NCBI RefSeq assembly: GCF_001969815.1
Contig: NZ_MRBK01000004.1
Coordinates: 248,001-312,000 of the forward strand
Direction of reading: 5' to 3'
Length of the DNA: 64,000 nucleotides
Origin: Bacillus swezeyi
GTDB lineage: Bacteria; Bacillota; Bacilli; Bacillales; Bacillaceae
Both the position numbers and the translations under genes were made by a program. Of this stretch, positions 53,716 through 63,025 are shown one piece after another. The notes under the pieces were generated by a model, which was not told where the DNA came from, ran no database searches, and worked only from the letters and a program-made list of their open reading frames with translations. Position 1 is the stretch's first letter. Every line of letters begins with the position of its first letter.

Positions 53716-55047
53716 TTATTCATTCATTTTTCCCATCTCAGACAGCGCAACTCTTTCGACTGCCTCAGCGACGATCTCATGAACGTCAGGATTCAGCGGA
53801 TCAGGCACCAAGTCTCCTTGATTTGTACAAGAGGCTATCGCTTCGGCAGCGGCAACCAGCATCGGATGGCTGATTGAGTCCGCTCCAGCATTTAGCACAC
53901 CTCTGAATATGCCCGGGAATCCAAGTACATTGTTGACGGACCGTCCGTCAGCGGCGTATGCGGCACCTGCCTTAAGCGCATCTTCAGGCTCAATCTCCGG
54001 TTTTGGATTGGAAAGAGCCAAAATCACCTGGCCTTCACGAACCCATTTTTTATTGATAAGTCCCGGAACACCGGTCGTTGCGATGATGATGTCACAGCTT
54101 TCCATCAACTCTTCAATGCTTTCAGCCGCATGGCCGCCGTAATTTTCTAAACGGGCCATCGCTTCCATTGATTTATCTGTTCCAACAACCCGTTTGACCC
54201 CGTAAGCCATAAACATCCGGCAGATGGCAACACCTGCAGCACCCAGTCCGATTTGACCGACATGCGCCTGCTTTAAGTCGACGCCGGCGCTCTCAGCGGC
54301 TGAGATCGCCGCTGCCAGCGTGACTACCGCAGTGCCATGCTGGTCATCATGCATCACCGGAATATTCAAGTCTTTTTTCAAGCGCTCCTCAATTTCAAAG
54401 CAATGCGGAGAACCGATATCTTCGAGAAGAATGCCGTTAAATCCGAGCGCAATGTTTTTGACCGTCTGCACAATGTCGTCAGGATCTTTCGTATCAAGCA
54501 GAATCGGCATCCCGCTGATGCCGGCCAGCTGGTCAAAAAGCGCCGCTTTTCCTTCCATAACAGGCATTCCGGCAACCGGCCCGATATCCCCCAGCCCAAG
54601 GATGGCCGTTCCATCTGTCACGATGGCCACCGTATTGCCGATACCGGTATAAATCTTTGCTTTTTGCGGTTCCTCTTTAATGATCTCACATACGTTTGCG
54701 ACACCTGGAGTATAGACCCGTCTCAAGTCTGCCAATGAACGAATCGGCATTTTGCTCTTCATGTGGATTTTTCCGCCTTCATGCGCGGCAAGGACATCAT
54801 CTGAAACGGTGTGAAGATGGATGCCTTCTTTTAAATTGCGGATCACATCAAGAATCTCAGTCAGCTGTTCTTCATGTTCAACTTGAACGGTGATGTTACG
54901 CATTGTATAATTCGGCCCGACCTTGATCGTTTCAACTTCCCCGATATCACCGCCGGCAAGGCCGATCGCAGTTGTCACTTTTCCAAGGTTTCCGGGTGCT
55001 GAAGGGATCTCCAGCATCAAATTTCGAATAATATTATTGCCATTCAT
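53716..55047 (-). CDS. mleA: NAD-dependent malic enzyme MleA with N-terminal ACT domain
   Basis: 443 residues. An ACT-type regulatory domain (IRNLMLEIPSAPGNLGKVTT..., residues 1-85) precedes the malic enzyme: VYTPGVANVCEIIKE, GTAILGLGDIGPVAGMPVME, GKAALFDQLAGI, EDIGSPHCFEIEERL, PVMHDDQHGTAVV (metal Asp), GLGAAGVAICRMFMAYG (NAD site) and LALSNPKPEIEPEDA. It decarboxylates malate to pyruvate. Paired with mleN, as in B. subtilis yqkIJ. TTGGAGGTACTCTATT precedes the start. Confidence 0.92.
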   Translation of the reverse strand: MNGNNIIRNLMLEIPSAPGNLGKVTTAIGLAGGDIGEVETIKVGPNYTMRNITVQVEHEEQLTEILDVIRNLKEGIHLHTVSDDVLAAHEGGKIHMKSKMPIRSLADLRRVYTPGVANVCEIIKEEPQKAKIYTGIGNTVAIVTDGTAILGLGDIGPVAGMPVMEGKAALFDQLAGISGMPILLDTKDPDDIVQTVKNIALGFNGILLEDIGSPHCFEIEERLKKDLNIPVMHDDQHGTAVVTLAAAISAAESAGVDLKQAHVGQIGLGAAGVAICRMFMAYGVKRVVGTDKSMEAMARLENYGGHAAESIEELMESCDIIIATTGVPGLINKKWVREGQVILALSNPKPEIEPEDALKAGAAYAADGRSVNNVLGFPGIFRGVLNAGADSISHPMLVAAAEAIASCTNQGDLVPDPLNPDVHEIVAEAVERVALSEMGKMNE

Positions 55048-55081
55048 AATAGAGTACCTCCAAAGATTTGTTAAAGATCAG

Positions 55082-56479
55082 CTACTGCACCGGCGAATCC
55101 TTTTTGTTCGTATACCAGATAAATTTCCCTGTATATCCATAAATAATAGCAATTCCAATGGAAACAAAGCTCAGCCACATGAACGGCAGATAAGAGAAGG
55201 TCGAGACGCCGAGAATACTAGCCATGTATATTCCGTTATCTGACCACGGAACCATTCCCGATGTCATCGTACCCCCGACCTCCGCGTTTCTTGACAGTAC
55301 TCTCCGGTCAATATTCAGCTTGTCATAGCTTTTTTCCATGATTTTCGGCGTTAAAATCAGCGAGACATACATCGCGCTGCCAAACACATTGGCCAAGAAG
55401 GCGACGATGATGGTTGAGAACGTTACATTTCCGGCCGATGTCAGCTTTTTCTGGAACTTCGAAACAATCACTTTCAGAACACCTAAATGCTCAAGCAGCC
55501 CGCCAAAACCGAGTCCAAGAATAATGACAACGACAGAGCCAAGCATTCCCTGGATTCCGCCGCGGTTTAAAAGCTTGTCCAAAAACTCGATCCCCGAGTC
55601 GATTGAAAAACCGTTGTAAGCTGTTCCAATCGCATCGGCAAAATTCATTCCTTGGAATACCGCCGCCCAAATCGCGCCTAAGAGAGCACCGATTGCGATC
55701 GTCGGCACCGACGGCTTTCTCATCGCCAGCAGAACGATGACAATGACAGCCGGAATCAGCATCCAAATGTGAATATCAAACGTGTTCTGCAAAGACGATT
55801 TCAAAAATTCAACTTTAGCCAAGTCTACATTTTTACTTCCATAAATAAAGCCCGTAATTGTAAACAGTATCGCCGTGATCACATATGCGGGAACGGATAA
55901 ATACAGCATCGCTCTGACATGGGTGATGACTTCGACCTTTGATAACGAAGAAGCGAGCACTGTACTGTCGGAAAGCGGTGATAATTTATCCCCGAAATAG
56001 GCTCCTGACAAAACGGCTCCGGCGACTAGCGGGAGAGGAAGTCCAAGCCCTTCCCCGATGGCCATCATGGCAATTCCGGCTGTCCCGACGGTTCCCCAGG
56101 ACGTCCCTGTTGCGACAGAGGTAATCGAACAAATAATGAGCGTGGCGAGCAGGAATATGCTCGGGTGAATAAACTCAAGCCCGTAAAAAATCAAAGTCGG
56201 CACAACCCCGCCGGCTATCCATGTGCCGATCAAAGCACCGACAGCAATCAGGATGAGTATCGCTTCAAGTCCATTTGATATCCCTTTTATAATCGATTTT
56301 TGCAAATCCTCATATTTGTGCCCGAGACGCAGTCCGAGCAAGATCACCAAAAACCATGAAATGAACAATGCCAGCTGTATGGGTAACTTAAACATAACTG
56401 TAAATGAACAAACTATTGCTAAGAATGCACCTAGTACACAAATGATTTCGAGCATTGACGGCAACCGTATATTTTTCAT
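55082..56479 (-). CDS. mleN: MleN malate/lactate antiporter, NhaC family
   Basis: A 465-residue membrane protein with about eleven helices. NhaC-type features: GGVVPTLIFYGLEFIHPSIF, CSITSVATGTSWGTVGTAGI, GAVLSGAYFGDKLSPLSDST and GGTMTSGMVPWSDNGIYMAS. B. subtilis MleN couples malate uptake/lactate release and proton uptake with sodium export. AAGGGGGAATTAGGAG precedes the ATG. mleA follows after 34 bases. Confidence 0.9.
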   Translation of the reverse strand: MKNIRLPSMLEIICVLGAFLAIVCSFTVMFKLPIQLALFISWFLVILLGLRLGHKYEDLQKSIIKGISNGLEAILILIAVGALIGTWIAGGVVPTLIFYGLEFIHPSIFLLATLIICSITSVATGTSWGTVGTAGIAMMAIGEGLGLPLPLVAGAVLSGAYFGDKLSPLSDSTVLASSLSKVEVITHVRAMLYLSVPAYVITAILFTITGFIYGSKNVDLAKVEFLKSSLQNTFDIHIWMLIPAVIVIVLLAMRKPSVPTIAIGALLGAIWAAVFQGMNFADAIGTAYNGFSIDSGIEFLDKLLNRGGIQGMLGSVVVIILGLGFGGLLEHLGVLKVIVSKFQKKLTSAGNVTFSTIIVAFLANVFGSAMYVSLILTPKIMEKSYDKLNIDRRVLSRNAEVGGTMTSGMVPWSDNGIYMASILGVSTFSYLPFMWLSFVSIGIAIIYGYTGKFIWYTNKKDSPVQ

Positions 56480-56809
56480 CTCCTAATTCCCCCTTATTAA
56501 ATGAAACGCTTACAAAAGAAACTACATAAAAATAGCAAATTACTTCAAGTTTTTCTTAAAAATTTAAATAACAAAACACAGTATATCATGAAAAAGGCAA
56601 CTTTCACAGGCTGTGATGACGGCGGTATTTGGATAGGACGTCCGTGTAATCAGCCGCCGTTCCTTTCATCCGCGCGTATGCAAGAAAGCTGTCACATTCA
56701 TACTTCACCGCTGTTCTCCTTTTTCCTCTTAAAGCTTTTAAAGGAAAGCGAAAACACTCTGTATTCTATCCCGGTAAAATGATTCAGAGTGTTTCCGCCT
56801 GTCTCCCAA
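56480..56809. other. 330-bp gap between ansB and mleN
   Basis: Holds the ansB terminator hairpin (56752-56794), a weak inverted repeat ACGGCGG/CCGCCGT (about 56620-56662) and a cre-like ATGAAACGCTTACAA (56501-56515) that fits the CcpA consensus except for one missing central base. No gene is seen. mleNA may therefore have its own promoter here. Confidence 0.5.
56752..56794 (-). terminator. Hairpin downstream of ansB
   Basis: AAACACTCTG and CAGAGTGTTT flank a 23-base loop; TTTTCGC follows on the minus strand. Confidence 0.65.
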
Positions 56810-58237
56810 TTAATCCCGATTTAAAAGCTCAGCCCCGGCAATACCCGGTTTTGTCATTTCAAACGGGTTTAAAATCAGATCTAGCTCTTCTTCTGTCAAT
56901 ACATCATTTTGCAGACATAAATCGCGGACCGACTGACCTGTCAGAATGGCTTCTCTCGCAATTCTGGCGGCTGCTTCATACCCGAGGTGCGGGTTTACGG
57001 CCGTAATGACGCCTGCGCTTTTTTCTACATATGCTTCTAAACGTTTTTCATTTGCTTCAATGCCTGCCAAACAATGATCCGTAAAGGAACGGAATCCGTT
57101 ATTCATGATGCTGATCGATTGAAGAAGGTTGAACACGAGTACAGGTTCCATGACATTCAGTTCGAGCTGGCCTGCTTCAGAAGCCAGGCAGATCGTATGA
57201 TCGTTTCCGATCACCTGGAATGCGATCTGGTTGATCAGCTCGGCCATGACAGGATTGACTTTCCCAGGCATGATCGATGACCCCGGCTGTCTCGCCGGCA
57301 GAGAAATCTCAGCCAGTCCCGCACGCGGACCAGATGCCATTAACCTAAGGTCATTCGCGATTTTGGACATGTTCATCATGCAGACTTTCAATGCCGCGGA
57401 TACTTCTGTGTAAGCGTCTGTATTTTGAGTTGCATCAACTAGATGGTCAGCGCCGACGAGCGGAAGGCCGCTGATGTCCGCCAAGTATGTGACCACATGT
57501 TCAATATAGCGCGGGTCTGCATTCAATCCCGTTCCCACCGCGGTGGCGCCCATATTGACTTCATACAGATGCTGACGCGACTGTTTAATCCGCTTGATGT
57601 CGCGCTCAATGACGCGGCTGTACGCTTCAAATTCCTGGCCCAGACGAATCGGAACAGCATCCTGGAGATGAGTGCGCCCCATTTTAATGACATGGTCAAA
57701 GTCGCTTGCTTTTTTCTTAAAGGTTTCAAGCATGTAATCCATCGTATGCAGCAGCTTTTCCAGCAGCTTGAGCGTTGAAATGTGGATGGCCGTTGGGAAT
57801 ACATCGTTTGTTGATTGCGACATGTTGACGTGCGTATTCGGACTTAAATGAATATATTCCCCTTTGCTGTGGCCAAGCAGTTCAAGCGCACGGTTTCCGA
57901 TGACTTCGTTCGCATTCATGTTCATTGAAGTCCCGGCACCGCCCTGAATCGGATCAACGATAAATTGATCATGAAGCTTGCCTTCGATAATCTCATCGGC
58001 CGCTTGGACGATTGCTTCGCCGAGGCCTTTATAGAGGCGTTTCGTTTCCATGTTAGCGAGTGCGGCTGCTTTTTTTACCACAGCCAATGCTTTGATCATT
58101 TCCTCGTGAACCTTATACCCTGTGATAGGAAAATTCTCTGCTGCCCGTAATGTTTGAATACCGTAGTAGACATCGGCCGGGATGTTTTTTTCTCCGAGAA
58201 AATCCTTTTCCGTCCGATATGTCATCTGAGCTTTCAT
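56810..58237 (-). CDS. ansB: Aspartate ammonia-lyase (aspartase) AnsB
   Basis: 475 residues, fumarase/aspartase superfamily. It turns aspartate into fumarate and ammonia. FLGEKNIPADVYYGIQTLRA, GGAGTSMNMNANEVIGNRAL, SPNTHVNMSQSTNDVFPTAI, MGRTHLQDAVPIRLGQEF, and the mobile loop PGSSIMPGKVNPVMAELINQ with the catalytic serine. GCAGGGTTATCAA precedes the ATG; it follows ansA by 21 bases. Confidence 0.95.
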   Translation of the reverse strand: MKAQMTYRTEKDFLGEKNIPADVYYGIQTLRAAENFPITGYKVHEEMIKALAVVKKAAALANMETKRLYKGLGEAIVQAADEIIEGKLHDQFIVDPIQGGAGTSMNMNANEVIGNRALELLGHSKGEYIHLSPNTHVNMSQSTNDVFPTAIHISTLKLLEKLLHTMDYMLETFKKKASDFDHVIKMGRTHLQDAVPIRLGQEFEAYSRVIERDIKRIKQSRQHLYEVNMGATAVGTGLNADPRYIEHVVTYLADISGLPLVGADHLVDATQNTDAYTEVSAALKVCMMNMSKIANDLRLMASGPRAGLAEISLPARQPGSSIMPGKVNPVMAELINQIAFQVIGNDHTICLASEAGQLELNVMEPVLVFNLLQSISIMNNGFRSFTDHCLAGIEANEKRLEAYVEKSAGVITAVNPHLGYEAAARIAREAILTGQSVRDLCLQNDVLTEEELDLILNPFEMTKPGIAGAELLNRD

Positions 58238-58258
58238 TTGATAACCCTGCTTTCTTTT

Positions 58259-59248
58259 TTAAATGATGATGTCGTCTGCAATCGGTGTTTCCATGATTTT
58301 TTTAACCTCGCCGGGCTCTCCGGTTTTCCCTAAGGCCCACATGAGCTTAGGTACGATGGCTTCGGTGTTCATATTTCTGGAGCGGATAATGGCATCCTGG
58401 TTAACCTTTCGGCCGACCTCATAAATGCTCATGTCTTCTCCTTCTTCAAGGCATTGCGTCGTAATGGCAACGACGATCCCGTAATCGATCAGCTCGTTTA
58501 CTTTTTCCAAAAGGTTTCTTTCCTCAAAAGGAATGCCGCCGCTTCCGTAACTCTCTATGACAATGCCTTTATATGAATCTTTCAGACAATCCAAAAACTC
58601 AGGCTTTAATCCAGGATGCAATTTTAAAAGACAAACATCTGTGTTCAAGGAAGTATCGATCTTCAATGTGTTCGGCTTCACTTCAGGAACCCGTTTGTTA
58701 TACTCGATTTCCTTGTCGTGGATAAAAGCGATATAAGGATAATTGATGCTTTCAAAAGCATCGTAGCTTTTCGTTCTTAATTTGATCGCTCTCGTTCCCA
58801 AAATGACACGTCCGTCAAAGACGACGTACACTCCGCCAATCCCGTCACAGGCAAAGCGGACCGCATCTTTAATATTCTTTTTTGCATCCGTTTTCTTAAA
58901 TGTGATCGGAACCTGAGAACCCGTAATCACGACAGGCTTATCCACACTCTGAAGCATGTATGAAAGCGCTGCCGATGTGTAGGCCATCGTGTCTGTACCG
59001 TGTGTGATCACAAACCCGTCATAGCGGCTGTAGTTCTCATAAACCGCATCCGCCATTTTCACCCAGTGTTCAGGCTGCATATTTGTACTGTCTATATCCA
59101 TTAAAGATTGGCAATCTATCGTATAATTGGAGTGGTCATCAGTTAAATAGCTGAGAAGCTCTTCCGCTTTAACCCCCGGAGCCAGTCCGTTTTCTCCTTC
59201 TACTGAAGCAATGGTCCCGCCGGTGGTTAACAGCAGTAATTTTTTCAT
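58259..59248 (-). CDS. ansA: L-asparaginase AnsA
   Basis: 329 residues, type I cytosolic asparaginase giving aspartate and ammonia. The two catalytic threonine motifs [10 protein letters not shown] and [16 protein letters not shown] are intact, with [12 protein letters not shown] between. No signal peptide. AGAGGTGTAGCAC precedes the ATG. First gene of ansAB, divergent from its repressor ansR. Confidence 0.95.
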   Translation of the reverse strand: MKKLLLLTTGGTIASVEGENGLAPGVKAEELLSYLTDDHSNYTIDCQSLMDIDSTNMQPEHWVKMADAVYENYSRYDGFVITHGTDTMAYTSAALSYMLQSVDKPVVITGSQVPITFKKTDAKKNIKDAVRFACDGIGGVYVVFDGRVILGTRAIKLRTKSYDAFESINYPYIAFIHDKEIEYNKRVPEVKPNTLKIDTSLNTDVCLLKLHPGLKPEFLDCLKDSYKGIVIESYGSGGIPFEERNLLEKVNELIDYGIVVAITTQCLEEGEDMSIYEVGRKVNQDAIIRSRNMNTEAIVPKLMWALGKTGEPGEVKKIMETPIADDIII

Positions 59249-59461
59249 GTGCTACACCTCTTTAAGAAGTAGTTTTATATCGTCTAATGCATGATCATTG
59301 TATAAAAGAAGGCTGACATATAAGCATTGTATACGCTTTATGCGTACCTTTAATGCAATTATAGTCTTCAAATGTGAAATAATCAAGAAACATTATTCAT
59401 TTCGCGTACACTTTTACTCATTATGTGCTATAATCACTGTGAATCAAAAGGAGCGTAATAT
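59249..59461. promoter_or_regulatory. ansR/ansA divergent control region
   Basis: 213 bp. A TATAAT box (59429-59434) serves ansR, with a poor -35. GCGTAC occurs at 59342-59347 within the symmetric ACGCTTTATGCGT and again at 59404-59409; these may be AnsR operators. Unverified. Confidence 0.45.
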
Positions 59462-59809
59462 ATGAATTTAGATCGATTAACTACACTGAGAAAAGATAAA
59501 AAATGGTCACTGCAATATACAGCCGACCGCCTCGGTATTGCGAAAAGCACTTATGCGGGGTATGAATCAGGCTATCGCCGCCCTTCTTTAGAGGCTCTGA
59601 TCGAAATCGCTGATTTATTCAACACCTCAACCGATTATTTGCTTGGCAGAGTTGACGATCTCCATAATGGGAAGCGAAAAAACAAATCCATTGAACTGAC
59701 GGAATGGGACAAGCTCAAGCTGACGGTCGATGGGGCGCTTCTTTCTGAAGAAGAAATCAAGCAGATGGTAGCGTTTATCAAGGTCAAAAAAGAACTTGAC
59801 GCGGGGTAA
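59462..59809 (+). CDS. ansR: AnsR, XRE-family repressor of ansAB
   Basis: 115 residues. A canonical helix-turn-helix: LTTLRKDKKWSLQYTADRLG, IAKSTYAGYESGYRRPSLEA, LIEIADLFNTSTDYLLGR. The C-terminal part (ELTEWDKLKLTVDGALLSEE...) is the SinR-like/AnsR effector region, relieving repression when aspartate is present in B. subtilis. AAAAGGAGCGTAATAT precedes the ATG. Confidence 0.92.
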   Translation: MNLDRLTTLRKDKKWSLQYTADRLGIAKSTYAGYESGYRRPSLEALIEIADLFNTSTDYLLGRVDDLHNGKRKNKSIELTEWDKLKLTVDGALLSEEEIKQMVAFIKVKKELDAG

Positions 59810-59842
59810 AATGACAGCGATTAACTAGTTTTATATAAAGCT

Positions 59843-59881
59843 AAAAAACTTGATTGGCCTATCTGCCAATCAAGTTTTTTT
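59843..59881. terminator. Bidirectional terminator between ansR and pgl
   Basis: AAAAACTTGATTGGC and GCCAATCAAGTTTTT flank CTATCT; A and T tracts on both sides. Confidence 0.93.
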
Positions 59882-59886
59882 CGTTT

Positions 59887-60933
59887 TTATATGTTTAAAA
59901 ATTTCACACAAACCGCTTCAGGAGCAGGAACCTCAGACTGTAAAAGCGACAGCCTGCCCGTTTTTTGATCTCTTTCAAATAATGTAAGTGTTCCTGTCTC
60001 CTGATTGGAAGCAATCACAAATTGTTCAGTAGGATCAAGAACAAAGTCGCGCGGCCATTGCCCTGCAGTTGCAACGTGTTCAACCAAGGAAAGCTCGCCC
60101 GAATATTCGTTGACACTGAAGACAGCGATGCTGTCATGTCCGCGGTTTGAAGCGTATACAAACCTGCCGTCTTTCGCGACGTGGATCGCGCCTCCCTGGC
60201 TTGCACCGTCAAAATCTTCGGGCAATGCGGAGATGACTTGCAGCTCACGGAATTCACCCAAAGCAGGATGATATTCAAGCACGACGACTTCATTGCTCAG
60301 CTCAGTCATCACATATGCGTACTTTTCTTTCGGATGAAACACGATATGTCTCGGTCCGGATCCTGGTGCAACGGCATGGCTTTTCACTTCTTCTAGCTTG
60401 CCTTCCTGCAATCGATAAGTGATCACCTTGTCGATTCCCAGATCAACGGCCACCACATAGTTTTCATCAGGTGTAAAACCGGCATAATGAGTATGCGCTT
60501 TTTCCTGTCTCTCATGCGGACCTGTCCCCTCATGCTTCGCTTCTGAATCCGGCTCCAGTAAGCCGCGGCTTTCGTTTAAAGGATAAGACGCAATCGTTCC
60601 GCTGTGATAATTGGCGGAAAGAACATAGCGATTATCATCATCGACACTGACGTGACACGGTGATGGTCCGTCTCCAGTTTGTTTATTGACGAGAGTCAGG
60701 TCTCCTGTCAGCCCGTCAACCTGATATGCAGCAACACCGCCTTTATCGCCGTCCTTTGCAACGGCGTAAAGCATTTTATTGTCTTTGGCGATGTTCAAAT
60801 ATGTCGGACTTCCCAATTTTGCAGCGAGCTTTGGCGTGCTCAACGACTTTTTTTCCGTATCCAGCTCGAATGTATAAATCCCTTCGCTGTCTGCTTTTGT
60901 ATATGTTCCGATATAACCTCTGTACTTTGTCAT
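59887..60933 (-). CDS. pgl: 6-phosphogluconolactonase Pgl (YkgB family)
   Basis: 348 residues, seven-bladed beta-propeller of the lactonase family. It hydrolyses 6-phosphogluconolactone in the pentose phosphate pathway. Repeated propeller strands are seen (YIGTYTKADSEGIYTFEL, SPTYLNIAKDNKMLYAVAKD, GPSPCHVSVDDDNRYVLSAN, GSGPRHIVFHPKEKYAYVMT, GQWPRDFVLDPTEQFVIASN). The active-site Arg/His/Glu sets of the family lie in the strands HYAGFTPDENY and GPRHIVF. GGAAAGGAGAGGATCAT precedes the start. Confidence 0.9.
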   Translation of the reverse strand: MTKYRGYIGTYTKADSEGIYTFELDTEKKSLSTPKLAAKLGSPTYLNIAKDNKMLYAVAKDGDKGGVAAYQVDGLTGDLTLVNKQTGDGPSPCHVSVDDDNRYVLSANYHSGTIASYPLNESRGLLEPDSEAKHEGTGPHERQEKAHTHYAGFTPDENYVVAVDLGIDKVITYRLQEGKLEEVKSHAVAPGSGPRHIVFHPKEKYAYVMTELSNEVVVLEYHPALGEFRELQVISALPEDFDGASQGGAIHVAKDGRFVYASNRGHDSIAVFSVNEYSGELSLVEHVATAGQWPRDFVLDPTEQFVIASNQETGTLTLFERDQKTGRLSLLQSEVPAPEAVCVKFLNI

Positions 60934-61103
60934 ATGATCCTCTCCTTTCCGATACGGTTATCCCTATTTTAACTCACAAGAGCTGAATAAGCATGGAATG
61001 GTTTGCAAAAAATCATAACTCTCACATGAAAAACACCCTTAAAATACTCTTAACATAGATGCGGTCACCGGTAAGCCTGAGTTCGTTTAAAGGGGTGTTC
61101 AAT

Positions 61104-61286
61104 ATGACGAATATCATGATTGTTGAAGACTCGAAGACATTCAGGAGCTGTCGCGCAGTCGCTTGGAAAAATACGGTTACCAAACTGCGGTACAGCATCA
61201 GGGAGAAAGACTTGATGCTGTTTCTTGGTGTTGAAAACGATGAATTGACAAAAATTCGAAACCTTTCAATTCTTTTTTTCGTATAA
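61104..61286 (+). pseudogene. Response-regulator remnant
   Basis: After AAAGGGGTGTTCAAT the ATG opens MTNIMIVEDSKT, the beginning of an OmpR-type receiver. The frame then breaks: an alternative frame continues DIQELSRSRLEKYGYQTAVQ, exactly the expected receiver helix and strand, before a stop. Only about 40 of some 225 residues remain. The upstream direct repeats CTTAA-N6-CTTAA (61038-61053) may be an old response-regulator binding site. Not functional as a regulator. Confidence 0.65.
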
Positions 61287-61318
61287 AAACGATATTATAT
61301 TTTTGAGGAGGTCTTCAT

Positions 61319-61510
61319 ATGATCATTTTCATTATCGGACTCATCGTACTGCTCATCCTTCATTCCGCCTCGGCACCGTCTGGCAGAAGGGGTTCAGATG
61401 GCGGATCTTCATCTTTCTTCTTTGGCGGTTCTGACTCATACGACTCAGGAAGCGGCGATTCATGGGGAGGAGACGGGGGCGGAGATGGAGGCGGTGGCGG
61501 CGGAGATTGA
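61319..61510 (+). CDS. Small membrane protein with Ser/Gly/Asp-rich tail
   Basis: 63 residues. One hydrophobic helix (MIIFIIGLIVLLILHSA), then GRRGSDGGSSSFFFGGSDSY and a tail that is almost only Gly, Asp and Ser (GDGGGDGGGGGGD). TTTTGAGGAGGTCTTCAT gives it a very strong start. The tail would be flexible and acidic. Similar short proteins exist in other bacilli (from memory); function unknown. Confidence 0.6.
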   Translation: MIIFIIGLIVLLILHSASAPSGRRGSDGGSSSFFFGGSDSYDSGSGDSWGGDGGGDGGGGGGD

Positions 61511-61829
61511 TCGTTTCCGCAACGCGGCATAAACAGCAGTTTCACCTCTCTCTATTGGCAACGGCTGCATCCTCATGCGGCTGGCAGCCGGATCATCCAC
61601 TTCTCCTACCTTTCATATTCATATCAGCGGCGGCCCTAAAAAATAATCTCCCTTTAAAGTTTTGTTTAACCTGACGGCAGATTGGGAAAGATGTAAAGAC
61701 AACATGAACCCACTTTAAAATTGATTCAAAAGTCACAAAAAATTGATTTTAAGACATAACATGTAAAACTTTACGCCCTCTTGTTCGATATTAAAAGAAG
61801 AAGTTCATGACGAGGAGGTTTTTTCCCAT
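61511..61829. other. 319-bp intergenic region
   Basis: A GC-rich hairpin CGGCTGC/GCAGCCG lies at about 61562-61590, without a T run. The right half is AT-rich and probably carries the promoter of the next gene. No gene seen. Confidence 0.4.
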
Positions 61830-62078
61830 ATGATCATTTTACTGGTTTTATTTGCACTGCTGATCCTGTATTCATTCTTTTTTGATAAAAGAAACAACAG
61901 ATCCTATCAAAAACCGGCTAAAAGTAAAACATCGGTCCGGCAGGCATCCTCACCGCCTGTTTTCTTGAAAGTGATAGAGTCCGCGCCCGGCCAAGAAGGA
62001 CGCCGGCAGCCTTCTGAAGGAATGCGCCCGAATCTTCGGCTTGTAATGGACGCGACAAAACAGCATCCAGAAAAATAA
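61830..62078 (+). CDS. Small single-helix membrane protein
   Basis: 82 residues: MIILLVLFALLILYSFFFDK membrane helix, then a basic, Pro/Ser-rich tail (NNRSYQKPAKSKTSVRQASS, ... RRQPSEGMRPNLRLVMDATK). GACGAGGAGGTTTTTTCCCAT precedes the ATG, and a strong terminator follows, so it is a real unit. I recognise no family. Its start (MII-hydrophobic) resembles the 63-residue neighbour, but the tails differ. Confidence 0.6.
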   Translation: MIILLVLFALLILYSFFFDKRNNRSYQKPAKSKTSVRQASSPPVFLKVIESAPGQEGRRQPSEGMRPNLRLVMDATKQHPEK

Positions 62079-62114
62079 AAAAGGCGGTACCTCCGAGAAG
62101 GCCGCCTTTTTTTT
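62077..62114. terminator. Bidirectional terminator
   Basis: AAAAAAGGCGG and CCGCCTTTTTT flank a 14-base loop; T runs in both directions between the 82-residue gene and the deacetylase. Confidence 0.92.
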
Positions 62115-62967
62115 ATTGCCTGTTATGTTCCACTGTTCTTCCAAAGGCTTCAGGCGACATACCCGGCGAGATGCGGACCCGATGCAGCGCATACATCCCC
62201 TGATCTCTTGAAGCTGCCCCAGGCTCTGTTGTCACAGCCATTTTATAGCCCGCTTTTTCAGCCAGTCCCAGCGTATCTTCATTATAGCGCCCGACCGGAT
62301 AACTCAGCAGCGCTGTTTCTTGATTGAACATGCCGTCAAACAATGTTTTGGAACGCGTCATTTCATTCAGCTGCTGTTCAGGTGTCAGTCCGTTCAGCTC
62401 GACATGATTGATCGTATGGCTTTCAATCGAAATCCCGTTTCGGCTCATTTCTTCCATTTGTTTTTCGGTTAAATGATTCTTTCTGCCAACCGATTTGCCA
62501 ATCATAAAAATCGTCGCCTTCATCCCGTTTTCTTTCAAAATCGGGTAGGCTTTCGCAAAATTGTCTGTATAGCCGTCATCAAATGTAATCAACACACATT
62601 TTTCACGCGGCATTTGATCTTGCGTTAAAACGATATAAGCTTCTTCAGGCGTCAGTGTATAATAGCCGTTTTCTTTGAGCCATTTCATATGCCCGCGGAA
62701 TTCTTCCTCCGGTACGCGCAGACTGTTCCCAGATGAGATGCTGTGATACATGAGAATTGGAATGCGGGCCGGGCCTTCCACTTTTATCCAAGCGGATGTA
62801 TCAGGATTCTCTTTGTTTTGCTGAGGTTCCTTTTTTGACTGCTTTGGCGCTTTTTGCACCGCTTTTGGTACTGTCTTTTCTTCTCCTCTTGCTTCATGGC
62901 TTGCGCATCCGTACAGAGCACTTGTCAGAATAAACAGCAGAAGAATCAGCTTCGTTTTTTTCACCAT
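62113..62967 (-). CDS. yxkH: Lipoprotein polysaccharide deacetylase (YxkH-like)
   Basis: 284 residues. A lipoprotein signal (KLILLLFILTSALYGC, lipobox ALYGC) anchors it outside the membrane. A Lys/Gln/Pro linker follows to about residue 60, then a NodB domain: RIPILMYHSIS, VLITFDDGYTDNFAKAYPIL (metal Asp pair), ESHTINHVELN (SHxxxH) and LSYPVGRYNEDTL. It would deacetylate peptidoglycan or another amino-sugar polymer. The symbol rests on family and neighbourhood and is less sure than the function. Confidence 0.85.
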   Translation of the reverse strand: MVKKTKLILLLFILTSALYGCASHEARGEEKTVPKAVQKAPKQSKKEPQQNKENPDTSAWIKVEGPARIPILMYHSISSGNSLRVPEEEFRGHMKWLKENGYYTLTPEEAYIVLTQDQMPREKCVLITFDDGYTDNFAKAYPILKENGMKATIFMIGKSVGRKNHLTEKQMEEMSRNGISIESHTINHVELNGLTPEQQLNEMTRSKTLFDGMFNQETALLSYPVGRYNEDTLGLAEKAGYKMAVTTEPGAASRDQGMYALHRVRISPGMSPEAFGRTVEHNRQ

Positions 62968-63025
62968 TTTTCCCGCTTTCTATTAACTGGATCCATCTTA
63001 ATATCGGTCTGGCACCGCCATTTTT

